This document shows positions 1-11,960 of a stretch of DNA of 64,000 bases, one piece after another. The stretch is from the NCBI GenBank assembly GCA_905178155.1, contig CAJINV010000007.1:1186627-1250626 (forward strand), written 5' to 3'. The notes below the pieces were generated by a model. The model did not search any database and was not told the origin of the DNA. It saw only the letters and a program-made list of their open reading frames with translations. The stretch is from Amoebophrya sp. A120 (taxonomy: Eukaryota > Sar > Dinophyceae > Syndiniales > Amoebophryaceae). Both the position numbers and the translations under genes were made by a program. Each line of letters starts with the position of its first letter. Positions within the stretch are counted from its first letter, which is position 1.

Positions 1-96
1 CAGGCTGGCGTTCGTGCTGTAGGTTGTCATACCCATTTTATCGTCGCCCGGGGAGGCCTTCAGCGCCGGCCGACTGTTATCCTCGTCGACTTCCAT
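1..96 (-). CDS. 5' end of an unidentified gene (partial, runs off the window)
   Basis: An open minus-strand frame starts with ATG at 94-96 and stays open for 32 codons to the window edge. The peptide begins MEVDEDNSRPALK and is acidic, then serine/threonine rich, like a cytoplasmic N-terminus. No domain can be recognised in so short a piece. The sequence upstream of the ATG (97 onward) turns AT-rich, as at other gene starts here. It could also be a chance ORF; codon composition and the abrupt change in base composition favour a real start. Confidence 0.45.
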   Translation of the reverse strand, partial: MEVDEDNSRPALKASPGDDKMGMTTYSTNASL

Positions 97-1902
97 GATT
101 TTACTTTCCTAGGAGCTTTTGCTTCCTGCGTGTAAAATTCTGTTTCTCCGCGGGAAACACTTGCGGCAAACAATACTCCTCGCGGCTAACAACTACTTAT
201 AGCTGTCTACTTCATTAATATCGCCTTTCTACTATATTTCATGCAGATATGTGGCTTTTGTTACTATGAAATCACTAGACTGAGTCTAACTCAAAACTGA
301 AACTTGGTCTATGCATGCTACTCGCGCATTCTTTTCCTCTTTGTTCGCTGTCTGTCGTGTTCGCTTTTGCTTCCGATCACTATCTACCGCACCACAAAAG
401 ATCATGCGAACGACGACCATCACTTATCTAAGTAAAGCTAGCCCAGACCACAGGGCGGTTCCATCCCTGTGCCTAGTACTGCACTCCACAAACTTGCTTT
501 GCAGTTTTCTCAATAGTAGTTTTGTGAAATAAATTCAGCTCCTGATCTTGAAGCCGACCGTCCCGCCAGCACGAGTAGAACTCACGTAACGACTTGGAGC
601 ACCATGCAGTACAGATCCTCGCACAACCTTTCCTTTGCAAAATAAATCACATTGTTTTTACTGCTTCTTACTTTTCACCTGAGTAAACGCTTTCTTTCAA
701 AATCGAGACTCGTGCTGGTTCCGATGAAGAAAACACGAAGACACCATTCGATACAACTGGTACAACTGACTCCTGCGCAACATCAATTTTCGCCATAGCT
801 GCTAATCGAAGTACTTATTCCATTCACAATTTCTGGGCACTACTGCAAAGTGCGAGTGCGCGAAATTTGACGACACGACGAAAAAAGTACTTTGTCCAAG
901 ACAGAAGATGACACATACGCCACATACGACCGCTTTAGCTCTTCCAGAGACACAGAGCACTGTACATGACTTGACAAGTCCAACCTGAACCGAATGGAAA
1001 GAACGACGAAAAGGCACAGTGTCGTACTTTTTGCCGCCGCTGTCAGAACTGTGATCGAATTGTCAGCTCGAGTACTATCCTTCACCATGATACAAAGATT
1101 GCCACGATGAATCCTTTCTATTTCTATAATGCACCTATCATGATAATTCCCATCGATAGCGAACAACGCTTCACAGTGCAAGGATCTTCACTTTGCGAGT
1201 ATAAATATCTCCACACAGAAATGCGGAAAGCAAAGGGTCGTGCGCATTTGCGCCACTTGTGAAAAATGTAATTCAAATCAATTTCGGTTCCTCGGGGTGT
1301 TACTTTCTATAAAATGTCCTATGCACGAACAAAAATTTCCGTGTCATTCATCGTGAAAGTACTCGTCTAGCTTACTACTGAGGTAGTTACCAGCGTGGTT
1401 ACCAGTGTGGTGATCAGGCATCGCGTTGCACTTTGGCACCTTGGGATACAAGGCGCAGCAGCAGCCGCAGTGAGTCCTGATCTTCTTGGAACTTTAATTT
1501 TCTCTGTGGGTTCTTTCTTTTTGTATGTTGCTGGCGAAACATCAGCATCAAGAAAAAATATTGTATGTGCTGCGCAAAATGATAAAAAAACTAGATTAGA
1601 TACTTTATCGTGTATGTGCGTGTGAATACATGCTTTGAATTTTGTGCTCTGATGTGTAATCAAACATGGAAAAAACTTATGAAATACAATCTCGTGTGCT
1701 TAATGTATGTGATTTGAAACTTTAGAAAGTTTCACGCGTTACCATCAATCAAACCTTTTTGCCAAGTAGCATAGGCAGTATATGTAAGACGAGGACTTCG
1801 AGCCAGGGTCGGTACTACTCACTCCTACGAGGCGCGGCAGAGTAAGTAGGCCTGCTGCCCTGATGATAATTCAGGATTGACGCATTATCGGCGCAAAAAA
1901 AT
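97..1902. other. AT-rich intergenic region, no gene seen
   Basis: About 1.8 kb between two minus-strand coding regions. It is clearly more AT-rich than the neighbouring coding DNA. Only short ORFs (under 115 codons) occur, on both strands, with no domain-like composition, and none has an introner inside. It presumably holds the 3' UTR of the 1903-2751 ORF and the promoter of the gene starting at 96. I saw no TIR element, tRNA or tandem array. Confidence 0.5.
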
Positions 1903-2751
1903 TTATGTCTGGTTTTTCCGCTTCGCCCGGGCGGCCGCGACTTGGAGGATGATTTCCTCTTCGTCTTCCTCATCCGTGTCGAGATACTCGTAATTGTTGT
2001 ACTCGGGTGCCGCGAGGTATTCCAAATCCCCGTTCTTCAAATACGGGCTCCTGCAGTAATTGTCCAGTTCATCGTCCCCAGGTGTCGCGATCTTCTCGAA
2101 ATGATCTTCGCTACTGGTTCTTCCTGTAGGAGCTCCTTGTTGCGCCGAGGGTCCTCGCCTGTGGCCGTCGTCTTGCTCCACCTTTACTCCAAGACTTGTT
2201 TCCCCTGTGATAATTTTTCCCACCAGCGTTGACAAGAGCCCGCCTGCCGGTGGTGTCGGGGATGAAACGGTGTCCTTTGCAGTTATTTCCGTCGAAAGTA
2301 ACTTCTCGCTGTTCACCGCCTCCCCTTGGATCTCCAGAAATCTATCATGCGATGACTGACTGGACGAAGATTCTCCCGCTTGCTGTCCGAAAAAAGAGGC
2401 GAAAAAAGGCAAAGAGGTCGGCGAAGACCGCGCCGAGGAGAAGCCGGTGCCAGGGGCATGGAAATTCTCAACTACTCCGGAAGCAGATGTTGAGGCGCTT
2501 CTGATGTGTAAACCACTTTGATTTTCCTCCACGCCCAACACTGCTGTGTCGCTGTTCGTGGCGCCGGACGAGGTCGCGCCAAACGTTCCGTAGCTCCAGC
2601 TGCCCAGCTTCACGGGCCGCTTCTCGTCCTTGCCCCGCTGCAAAAGCGCGGAAGAGGTTTCCAGCACCGCAATGGGCAGCGCGTCGCCCTTGCGTATCCC
2701 AAGGAAAAACGTTGCCACCCCACAGATCTTGTCACGCAGATTGGTTCGCAT
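1903..2751 (-). CDS. Acidic-tailed hypothetical protein, or the last exon of the giant gene upstream
   Basis: A 282-codon minus-strand frame starts at ATG 2749-2751. A short hydrophobic N-terminal patch (about residues 10-30) is followed by a long Ser/Thr/Gly-rich low-complexity region. The C-terminus is very acidic (EYLDTDEEDEEEIILQV), then basic, before the stop. No known domain is visible. Only 153 bp separate its ATG from the stop of the giant membrane-protein gene at 2905. That spacer contains degenerate sequence resembling the interior of the introner at 37475-37753, around the motif CCCCATGCGAG. The ORF could therefore be a further exon encoding a long cytoplasmic tail, joined across an old introner at roughly 2752-2980. 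I could not find a matching target duplication, so the separate-gene reading is kept. Confidence 0.6.
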   Translation of the reverse strand: MRTNLRDKICGVATFFLGIRKGDALPIAVLETSSALLQRGKDEKRPVKLGSWSYGTFGATSSGATNSDTAVLGVEENQSGLHIRSASTSASGVVENFHAPGTGFSSARSSPTSLPFFASFFGQQAGESSSSQSSHDRFLEIQGEAVNSEKLLSTEITAKDTVSSPTPPAGGLLSTLVGKIITGETSLGVKVEQDDGHRRGPSAQQGAPTGRTSSEDHFEKIATPGDDELDNYCRSPYLKNGDLEYLAAPEYNNYEYLDTDEEDEEEIILQVAAARAKRKNQT

Positions 2752-2904
2752 CTACATGAACATTTGCAATGCGCATCCCCATGCGAGTCATTTTTAGTCG
2801 CGTTTTGGCATTTCTAAAGCTGTAGAAAGGATATTCGCTGCACACGCCTATGTGATACGGCTGGCCTTGCTAACCAGCCATGCACTTCTACTGCAGATAC
2901 AGAC

Positions 2905-5900
2905 TTATTTCATGCGTGCTTCCCACACGACCTTGAGAATTTGTGTTGCAGAGATCGTCCTTTCAACCTGACTTTGCATGGAAACAACCACGCTTTTCCT
3001 CAGGATATCGTGGAAGAGACAGTCACCCCCAGTGTCCTCGTCGCTGCTGACCACGCGGTACTCCCGTGGAGTGTAGTGCCGCTGGTTGTAGTACCCCCGA
3101 CTTGTTTATGACAGTGCACAACTCCCCCTCGTCCCCCATTTGTATACATAGCATGAACGGCAATACAAGCATCAGCAAGAATGCCGGTTTTGCATGAAAA
3201 ATTTCCACTGGAGAGTAGTGCCATTCGGGCTACCAGAACTTGTCATGCAAACAACGCCAAGAGGCAAAGGGTGGATTGGGTATATTGCATGACAAATGAG
3301 GGGGAGGGAGGGTTGTGCACTGTCATATTGTACCCGTGGAGCTGCCCCCCGCGCGCGGCCCGGCGGCGCAGAACTTGCGGTAGGCGTGCACGAGCATGCC
3401 AGCCACGAGGAGGAAGACGACCAGGAAGCAGGCGAGCAGCTGTAGAAATTCGCCCCACTGCACCACCTGCGGGTCCAGCGTCGGAAACCCCGGGGACGCC
3501 AGCGCGTACGGACCGGCGGCCGTGGTTGCCTGGTAGGGCCTATCAAAAGTAAAAATGTCTGGGTCTGGAAACTTGTGATGCTGGGTGGCGTCTCATGATG
3601 AGGCTACAAATGCTGGCTCAGCATGACAAGTTTCTGACCTCCTAGGTGTTGCCTATTCTGCATGACAAACTGCGCTTCTGCATCACAGAAAAACGGCGCT
3701 CTTGGGCAACTTGCATAACAGATTTAAGAGTCATGCCAGACAAGCATGACAAACATGAATTCTTCCAGACCCAGACATTTTTACACTTGATAGGGCCGCA
3801 TCTGCACGGACCCCAGCCGGATCGCCGCCCGGGACTATCGAAAGGAAAAATCCCCCCTCCCCACATCAAAACGAAACTTCTGATGCTGGATTTGAGTACA
3901 CAAATCAGGTTTGTATTGCAGGAAAGCACTGCAGTCAGATCCCCAGGCTAGGTAGGGGCGCACGCGTCTAGTTGTTCAGCATGGCAAGCGGCTCCCCTTT
4001 AGGCCCAACAGCATGGCAAATCGCTTCCATAGTGGGGCGGAAGCTTCTGCCCTTGTCTTCTTGCAATACAAATGTGATTTGCGATCTCAAATCAGCAACA
4101 CAAATTTGCGGAAACATACCTTTTCGATATGGGGAGGGGGGATTTTTGCTTTTGATAGGGACTGCCGCTTCGCGATGCGGCTCTTCGTTGTTCCTGCCTT
4201 GATCGATTTTACCGATCCCGCGGAGAATGATTTATTTTTCCCGCTCCGGCTTCCCGGCTGCAACAGGACAGGAAGTCCGGGGGGGAGGGACGAAGACGAC
4301 GATGACGACAAATTGGGAACAACCGCGGCCGCTGCGGGTTCCGCTTTTTCCACGCGCTGCCAGAAAGAGAGAAAGGAACTTGAAGGATTAGCGCCTCCCG
4401 GACCTCTGGGTTGTTCTTGTAAAGTACTGCTGCCTTCCTCGAGACTACCATGGTCTCCCACGTCTGCTCCCATTTCATCGTGTGGGTCGGCGGAGGGTGC
4501 AGGTGGACTCGCGGAGGTCGGCGGTTCCGTGGTGGTCACCGGTTCCGTGGTGGTCACCGGTTCTGCGGTAGCCGTCTGAAACTGGGCGTTGATCGCTTCC
4601 TTGGATTCTTCAAATTCCTTCATCGTCAACCCCTCGACTTCGTTATTAAAGAACGACTCCAACGTTCCTCTCGGCCATTCATTTTCATCTTCCAAGATAG
4701 CGCGCTCACTGTAACTCAGCACCCACCCCTTGTCGGTCGCGAGGAAGTTCGTTTGCTCCTTCACGAGCGCCTCGTCTTTGAAATCAATCCTCGTGTGTGT
4801 GCTCTTATGCAGTGCAAAAGTCTACCGAACTAGTACTGAAAATTTTAGAATACAATTTGAATTTTATTATCCAAAAAGCAAAATAAACGGAGTTCTGCTG
4901 ATTCCGGTACCGAAAAAAGACGATCTGTCATGTTCATGCTGCAAGCGGAGTAGGAGCACGCAGCAAAACATCTTTATAATCATTTATTACCAGTACAAGG
5001 AACGATATTACTTTTGCATTGCATAGGTCTCCTCGATCTTCCAGTGGGCTTTGGAGTTCCCCTCAAAGTCCGCTTCCAGGTACCACTTTCCATTTTGCAT
5101 GTCGTACGCCAGGAAGCTGGCCGACGAAACCGTGGACTCCCCATTCTCGTCGAGTTGCACGCACCCCCCGTTCGCAGCGAAGCTGGACTGTAAGACAAAG
5201 CGGTTTTCCTCAGAAGCGTGTTCATCTGCTGTCCTCCCCGCCATGTGCCGGACCCGCCACACCGTTTCTTCCATCCCAGTCAACTGGGGCACTGCGTCGG
5301 CACCCTGTTCGACAACGGGGCCGATCTCGTCGAAGACACACGCCCCGTCTTCCGTCCGCATATCAAATGCAAATATCGATCTGGGTCTGGAAGGTCGTCA
5401 TGCTATTGACAGAGGAAGCCCACACTGACGCGAGTAGCAGCCACTGATGAGAAACTGTTGAGCGGTTTTGTCCGACATCACCGCTCAACAGTTTGTCATG
5501 CAAACCTGCCTTTTTGCATAACATCAGCAGAAGCTGCTTTTTTGCATATACAGAGAACGAGAAACGTTCCGCAGTGTGAAGAGCATCCACTACAGAAGTG
5601 CGGAGAGAGTATACAAGTTGAGCCTTGTAAATTTTTGCAATCGTCTTCCAGACCCAGGCACATTTGCAGGGTGGATACCGCAACGACAAATACGAAACTT
5701 TATCGTCTCCGGTGTCCACGCGAAATCGAAACCCCTGGTTCTCAATGTCCGGCTCGATGATCACATTTTCCAGCTGAGCTTGTGCGTCAGTCGGAAGAAA
5801 ACTTAGCGAGAGCGTGTACTTGGCAAACTGGTGTCGAAAGCTCTCGGGCCCCAGATAGCCCCCGGCGGCCGGAGAAAACTGGAAGTGCGCGTAGTCGTGG

Positions 5901-8900
5901 TAGTAGTGGTACGGGACAACATGCCAATGGGCGGTCGAAGGCAGGGGCGCGAGGGGGTTGCTTTGCTTCTCAACGAGCTTCAGGCCGTCACTCTCGTTGA
6001 TGTCGAGGAAGCGGCTCGGAAACTTTACGGACTCGAAAGTCAACGCACCATGTTCCCCGTCGTGGTGGATGCGCCACTGGTAGTGCGGAAGCAAGACATC
6101 TGTCACATCGGCGTTTGACTTGGTCGTCGCGAACTGGTCATTGCTGGCAAACAGCGCATCTGACCAGACGTCCTCCCCGCCACTCGTGCGCCGCACCTTG
6201 TAGACCAGTTCAACCGGTAACTTGCCCGCGCTTGTACCGGCCTGCGGCTCTCGCAGCATGGGCTGCACGTACCACTGCGCGGAATCGTTTTCGTGGGCAC
6301 CTACTTGCAACCCCGGTTCGCCCTGTTTCTGCAGGAAGGCCCCATCCAAGAAGTTGCGCCGCAGACAGGCCAGCCGGGTCCGGTCGCTGCAGAGCAGGAC
6401 TGGGCGCTCCGGGATAACGTGCAGTGGGAGTAGCGTGGCCCGGAATTCGGCCCGGGCGCTGGCCGGGGCGCTTGCCACGTCCCGGGGGGTGGTAGTCGAA
6501 ATTTCCACTCCGCAGAGCATGAGGATGGCGCCGTCCTTTTTGCCCCCGGCGCGCTCGAAATTCGGCTTGAAAATCTTGATCGCGTGCACGTTTTGTCCGA
6601 CGCGAAAAGTCTTGCCCGCGTCCGTCACATCCTCCCAATCGGAGTCATCGCCAATCGTTGTCCACCTTCGACCATCTCCCGCCTCGTTATTCGTCACCTG
6701 GAGCTGTACCCCCCCGCGGGAAAGCCGCTCTGTTGCCTTTGAAAATGCCTCTGGTAAATTTTCTGCATTTTGAACTTTTTCCCGGTTGTAAATGCGGATG
6801 TCCGGGACAAAATGCGAGCTCTTCAACTCGACCTTCCACCAACTGTGTTCCTTGTCCTGATGAAAATCCGGCACAGCAATGGCGCACGGGTACCGATCGT
6901 CCCGGCTGTCTAGCGTGTCAGGATCCCGCACGGTAGTTCCGCGAAAGAGCAACGGGTTTTTCTCATCTGCCTTCTTGGGAACATCAAAGAGAGGTAGGTC
7001 GGCGTACTCCGTCTTGTTGTAGATACCTTGATAGCGCATGTTGTCGTTTCGTTGCCAGCCGTCCAGTGAGTTACTCTGTGCCACTTCTGTGATCTCGTCG
7101 AAGTCCAGCCGCCGCCGAAACGTTGCGTCATATTGCGGCGATTTTGGGTCGTAGCAGTGCTCGGGCAGCGTGTTGGAGTCGTAGCGCGTGCCAGGCAAGA
7201 GCACTTTGGTATCTCGCCCGGCATTGTCCCCACCTTTCGGCGTCTCGTATTCCTCCTTCACAGTCAGGTCGCCTTTCACATTCACCACGGTACAGTAATC
7301 CTTCTTGGCGGGGTCCACCTTGCCATACAGGTCGCAGACCGCGAGCATGCCCCTGTTCAGCGCGGACCGGCACACGCGGTGTTCGAACTGCGGACCGCAC
7401 CGGTTGTGCGCGTCACTTCGAAGGGGGCAGGCCGCCAGCTTGTCCGAGTCGGACCCGGTTCTGGCCGAGGTGCCGGCGGTGAACTTCACGGTGGTCGCGG
7501 AGAGACGCTGCGGCTCCCAGGTGGCGTCCGGCGAAGCGGCGCTCTCGGGATTGCGCCGCCACTGACGCGGCGCGCACTCCACATTTGGTATCTTCGAGTT
7601 CGAACCCTCTCCCCCCGGCACGTGGCGGAGCAGGCACAGGTCGGGCCGCTGCCGGCTCAGTGCCTGCAGCTCGTAGCCGGCGCCGCCGTGAGAGGCGCCG
7701 ACCCGGCGGACCAGCCAGGACGCGTGGTGCAAAGTGGTGAACGACCCGCCTGCCAGATCCACCTCCTGCCATTGCAACTCGTCCGATCCTCCGGTGAAGC
7801 CCAGCCGTCTCACCTTCGGATTCGTCCCCGGTTGTTCCGTAGCGCCTGGGAAGTCGATCAAGGCAAAGGCGGCGGGCACACTGGGACTCGACGGGAGCAG
7901 CTCGGGGAGGAAGTGCTTGTGCTTGGCGGCGTAGTCCGCGAGGGGGCGCAGGGCGGGCAGTGTGGGACGCGTGTCGACGAGCCGTTCGTGGGTGGCGGCG
8001 GTGGCGGGGTGGGCCGGGTCCGCCCAGCTCCACGCGCTGCGCACGTACACGGCGGGGGTGGTGGCGCCCCGCGCGCCGACGTGGAGCGGCTCGCCGAACC
8101 GGGTGAGCTGGCCGTCGGTGAGCCGCTGCAGCCCCAAGAGCATGCCCCCGCCCCCCTCCGCGCCGCACCCGCTAGTATCCGCGCGCAGGAGGCGGAACAG
8201 CGTGCCCGGCTGGTGTTGCTCGGTCGTGAGCCAGGGCAGTCCATACTTCGTGACTTGCGCGCCGACCTGGTTCCCAGGGTCGCCCACGCCATCGACCAAA
8301 AGCTGTCCCAGCCCCTGCTTGGCGCCCCCATGCTCCCCGCCCTTCAAATCGTTCGCCAAGCCGTAGCCGTTCTGCACGGCCACCAGTTGCGCACCCGTGC
8401 TGTCCGCGCCGAAGGGCTGGAGCCGCCAGCGGCTGAGACTGACCTCCTGCGCGTCCACCAAATCGTGCCGGCGGTCGAACCGCACCTCGGCCATCGCCTC
8501 GGCGCTCTTGCGGGTCAGAAACCGCCCGCCGGCCGTGTCGCCCGCGGACACCAGCGCAACCCAGTCGCGCACCCCGGCGTGCCCGAGGAAGGACACGCCC
8601 GTCACCTCCTCCGCCGCCAGCCGGCGCAGCGTGCCCGCGTGCTGCTTCCCCCGCCCGAACACCAGTTCGGCCGCAAACAGCTCCCGCAGGAAAAACTTGT
8701 CCGCGTCTTCCAACAGCCGATGCACCGTCATCACCAGTTCCGGGTCCCGACCGTCCGCCAGAGCATTTCGGATCTGTTCCGGCACCGTACACACGTACGC
8801 GTCCAAATCCAGCTGACCCGTGAGCCGGTCTTCGGACGCGGCCACGTAAGTCGCGACGGCCTTGGCGAACTTTTCTCCGAGCAGCTCACTCAGCATCCGG

Positions 8901-11065
8901 TGCGTGTGTGTGTGCAGGGCCCCGCCGACCAGATCCTTCATCGGCTGCAAGACGGTCGCGCGCACATACTTCTCGAACACCAAGTTGTCGAACAGCAAGC
9001 TCTATGCAATGCAAAAATGTCGTGGGTCTGGGATGAACTGGTGATGCGAGGAAGCGAATAGTGAGCGCACTGCATTCATGCGCTGCAAAGCATGACAAGT
9101 AGTTTTTCCGTGGTTCTGAGTTGCTTACCACGCATGAGAAACTGCGTTTTTGCATGACAGGCAAGAGGGGCCCTTTGCGGCCACGCAATACAGAATTCAG
9201 AGTCATGCCAGAGCAGCATGACAAACACAAACCGCGCAATCTCCCCGAGCCAGACATATTTGCAATTGATAAGTTCGGCTTCAGGGGCATCTTCGCCGCC
9301 ACCTGGTCAGGCACATACTGCACAATGTCCGCGACTGAGTGCGTGATATCGGCTGGAGCAACCGTGGCAGGGGAGGGGGCAGGTGCAGCAGGCGAGGGGG
9401 CAGGTGCAGCAGGGGCAGGTGCTGGCACAATGAGCGGCAGCCGCACGCGGCCGCTGCTGTTTTTGTCTTCGCACCTCTGCATCGCGACACGGCAGGAACG
9501 ACAATCGTGCTTGTTCTTTAGGAATGGTCCCATCCCAAATACTGGCTGACCCGTGCGAAAGTCTTCTCCAACCTTTTGTCTTATTTCTTTCGGCCCGTAA
9601 TAGGTCCACATTCCCATGTCAGCGTCGTAGCAATCGTCCCTGTGCGCGGTGGCCGAATCACCTGCTGGTGGCGTTAGCGGACAGCCAAACTCCTGGTAGC
9701 ACTGCTCTTTCTGCGCGGTCAACGCCGTTTCGTACTGCTCGAGAGACATGACCGCGGGAGCAGGAATTTTTGCCTTGGCTGCGGCCGCGTAGAGGCTTTC
9801 TTGCGTCGTGCGTTTGGCTGAGTCCAGCAGGCTGCCGCGCGGGTACCAACCATTGTGGCTGAGCGTGGGGGCGGAGGACTCCTGTCCCTTTCCCGTGCTG
9901 GTCGCCGGCTCCAGCTGCAGCAGGTCGGAGAGGCTGCGGTAGGTGCCGCCACTCCAGGACAAGGTGGCGCGGCCCTGCTGCCACGGGTTCTCGCTGTTCG
10001 GATCGTCCACCAAGTCCGCCTGCAGCCGGTGCTCGTGCGTTGCTTCCGTCAGCTGTGCGGCTTTCTGCAACACCTTACCCCCCACGCTCTCCCGCTGGAC
10101 GTGGTGAGAGGTTGATGCACCCTCAGCACCATTACCATTCCCGCCATTTATCTCCTGTCGAAAGCGGAAGCTTCCCATTCTTCTCCGTTGTGCTCGTTCA
10201 AGAATCCGGCTGTCGCTCACCCTCTGCTGCTCCTCGTATTGTGAGGAAAAATCCCCCCTCCCCATATTATTGAGAAGGCATTCTTCTGAAAACTTGCGAC
10301 GCAGATTTGCGGTCGCAAATCGTTTCTGTCTTGCAAGAAGGCATCAAGCGCTGAAGTCGTACTTATGCGCCGCATTATGGAGGCGATTCTTCATGCTTTT
10401 GGGCCTGCAGGCCAGGCGTTTCCCATGCTAAACAGCTAGACCGTTTTTACGTTCCCAAACAGACCGGGGGTCTGGCTGCACTTCCTTGCAGCAAGACTGT
10501 GCACAACTTACGCAAATCTAGGTCTAGCATCAGAAATTTTGTTTTTGATGTAGGGACCAGGGGGGATTTTTCACTGGGATAGCTCGGCTACATACTTGAT
10601 CTGCTTCTTTATAAGTTCCTCGCTGCACGACTCTTCTTTGAAATCGTCTTCCCTTTTCTTCTCGTACAAGCACTGTTTCAACTTCTTCTCGAATTCCTCT
10701 TGCAGATGAAAGCAGCGCTCCGAATAGGAATGCCAAGTGGATGAACTCCAAAGTCGGTGCTCCACCTTTTTTTCCCCCGTCTTCCACTGGATGCCCCCCT
10801 TCTCATTGTAAGTGTGGCAATCGTTCCACACTTCGTCAAACCCCTTTCCGAAATCCCCCTTGCTGAACAAAGTTCCGATACCACGGCCGACACTATGGAT
10901 CGCGTGCCCGACCGTCGAAAAAACTGGTTTATGAAACTCTGGGCCGCCAAGAGCCCCACTAATTTTGCTCGCAGCATAAGTAACGCCAGCACCAAGAACA
11001 CCGACACCAGCAGCAGTAGTTGCGACGGCTGCCGCAATAGCCCCGAGTGCCGCGAAAATAGGCAT
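2905..11065 (-). CDS. Giant single-pass membrane protein interrupted by seven introner introns (2,059 aa)
   Basis: Eight exons read on the minus strand: 11065-10582, 10236-9272, 9002-5678, 5360-5026, 4805-4158, 3835-3793, 3540-3328 and 3106-2905. Every intron is a TIR element. Removing each element with one 5-bp duplication gives 6,180 nt, exactly 2,060 codons including the stop. The N-terminus has a hydrophobic Ala/Gly/Val segment (residues about 3-32), a signal or anchor. A long ectodomain follows; residues about 1195-1320 resemble a discoidin-like (F5/8 type C) beta-sandwich, with SWWKVELKS near its start and MLCGVEIS at its end. Further Trp-rich stretches (QWYVQP, WHVVPYH) follow. A transmembrane helix lies at about 1955-1975 (QLLACFLVVFLLVAGMLV), then a basic tail of about 80 residues. 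It is likely a cell-surface or secretory-pathway protein; the function is unknown and the domain call is tentative. The ATG at 11063-11065 is the first one upstream of the hydrophobic segment. Confidence 0.8.
3107..3327. mobile_element. Introner element, family G (221 bp)
   Basis: TIR starting TATGACAGTGCACAAC at both ends, followed by a C-rich run (CCCCCTC). The flanking 5-bp duplication is TTGTT/TTGTA. Excision joins the membrane-helix exon to the last exon of the giant gene in frame. Only copy of this family in the window. Confidence 0.8.
3541..3792. mobile_element. Introner element, family A copy 1 (252 bp)
   Basis: TIR beginning TATCAAAAGTAAAAATGTCT, matching the inverted right end. The 5-bp duplication GGGCC flanks both sides exactly. 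The interior is nearly identical to the copies at 22216, 42649 and 45271. Excision restores the frame of the giant gene. Confidence 0.93.
3836..4157. mobile_element. Introner element, family B copy 1 (322 bp)
   Basis: TIR with GAAAAATCCCCCCTCCC near the left end and its inverse near the right end. The duplication GGGAC is exact. Only 43 bp separate it from the family A element at 3541, so a coding exon of about 38 nt is stranded between two introners. Frame is restored on removal. Confidence 0.92.
4806..5025. mobile_element. Introner element, family H copy 1 (220 bp)
   Basis: TIR TATGCAGTGCAAAAG on the left and its inverse (CTTTTGCATTGCATA) on the right. Imperfect 5-bp duplication GCTCT/GGTCT. 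The interior is AT-rich. Removal joins two exons of the giant gene in frame. Confidence 0.85.
5361..5677. mobile_element. Introner element, family A copy 2 (317 bp) with internal hairpin
   Basis: Left TIR TATCAAATGCAAATATC; the right TIR is more degenerate (CCAGACCCAGGCACATTTGC). The duplication CCGCA is exact. Longer than the other family A copies; at 5452-5501 it holds a perfect hairpin with arms AACTGTTGAGCGG. Removal restores the frame. Confidence 0.88.
9003..9271. mobile_element. Introner element, family A copy 3 (269 bp)
   Basis: TIR TATGCAATGCAAAAATGTC with an inverted right end. Duplication AGCTC/AGTTC with one mismatch, suggesting an older insertion. The interior matches the copy at 42164 in the same orientation. 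Excision restores the giant-gene frame. Confidence 0.88.
10237..10581. mobile_element. Introner element, family B copy 2 (345 bp)
   Basis: C-rich TIR (GAAAAATCCCCCCTCCCC left, GGGGGGATTTTTCAC right). Imperfect duplication CCTCG/GCTCG. Forms the first intron of the giant gene; removal is in frame. Confidence 0.85.
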
Positions 11066-11960
11066 AGTTTCGACGACTCTTTGTAGTTGTAAACAGATTC
11101 AAAATAACAAGGGTGCAGTTGCTTTACTCACCAGCTTTGTTTTCCCACACTGACTTGTTCTCCGCGCCGGGTGGCAAACAGGATAATTGGGGTAATCGTA
11201 ATCATCATGGAGCAATTCCTGGAGACTTTATATCAGCATAGTACAACTCTTCCTTACATACAATACATACTACTCGATAGCGGAGGAGTAAAGGTCGTTT
11301 TATCTGCTGCGACAGTTGTGGACGATTACACGTTGTGGGCGAAAAAAATGCGAAAAATTTTGACGAAACGAGATAGAACGAGTGAAAACATATGCAGCGA
11401 GTACGAAACCGAAGATGTGCATTTTCCATGATGCAGCAAACAAACAGAAGAACCTCTGAGGTCAGTGGGAGGTGGATGGGACGAAACTACAATAAAAGCG
11501 TGCACGACGGACCGATCATGAAGTTGCATCTGAATATGGTGTGCTGGCGAAGTCGCGTGTCTGAAGAAACTTCTTCCTACGAAGTGGCACACTTTTCCGT
11601 GCTACGACTTTATTACAGGGAACAATGTATCTGTGCAGCTTCGAAAGCAGCGACAACGGGACGAAACCCGGCGACCGACACAACTGTTGGTACCCTTATT
11701 CATCCTGTTACACGACACTAAAACGGGCTCGAATATGCTTAGCCACGCTAAGATGAACAGTATCTTCTCGAGGACCACCGACGACAAGCTCTTTGTCGAC
11801 GACTTTGAATCAATCACAGAACAAGCAAAAAGTAGTACTACCTAGTAGTGGAACATCATCATCATCATATTTGTGCGTGTCCTGGATGTTTCTTCATCAT
11901 CTCTTTTATCTTATGAGTGGACGGGCACCCAGTACTGCTTTATTCGGAATGACCCGAAAG
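11066..11960. other. Intergenic region between the giant gene and the LINE
   Basis: About 0.9 kb, AT-rich, with no ORF of convincing composition. It should contain the promoter and 5' UTR of the giant gene. A short CATCATCATCATCAT microsatellite at about 11853-11867 lies just beyond the 3' end of the LINE reading frame; on the LINE's own strand this is an (ATG)n tract, possibly its tail. Confidence 0.45.

Noticed and set aside
7133-9061. Plus-strand ORF of 642 codons opposite the giant gene
   Set aside because: It is the antisense shadow of the long GC-rich exon at 5678-9002; its translation is Arg/Gln/Val-rich without domain features, and it runs into the introner at 9003.
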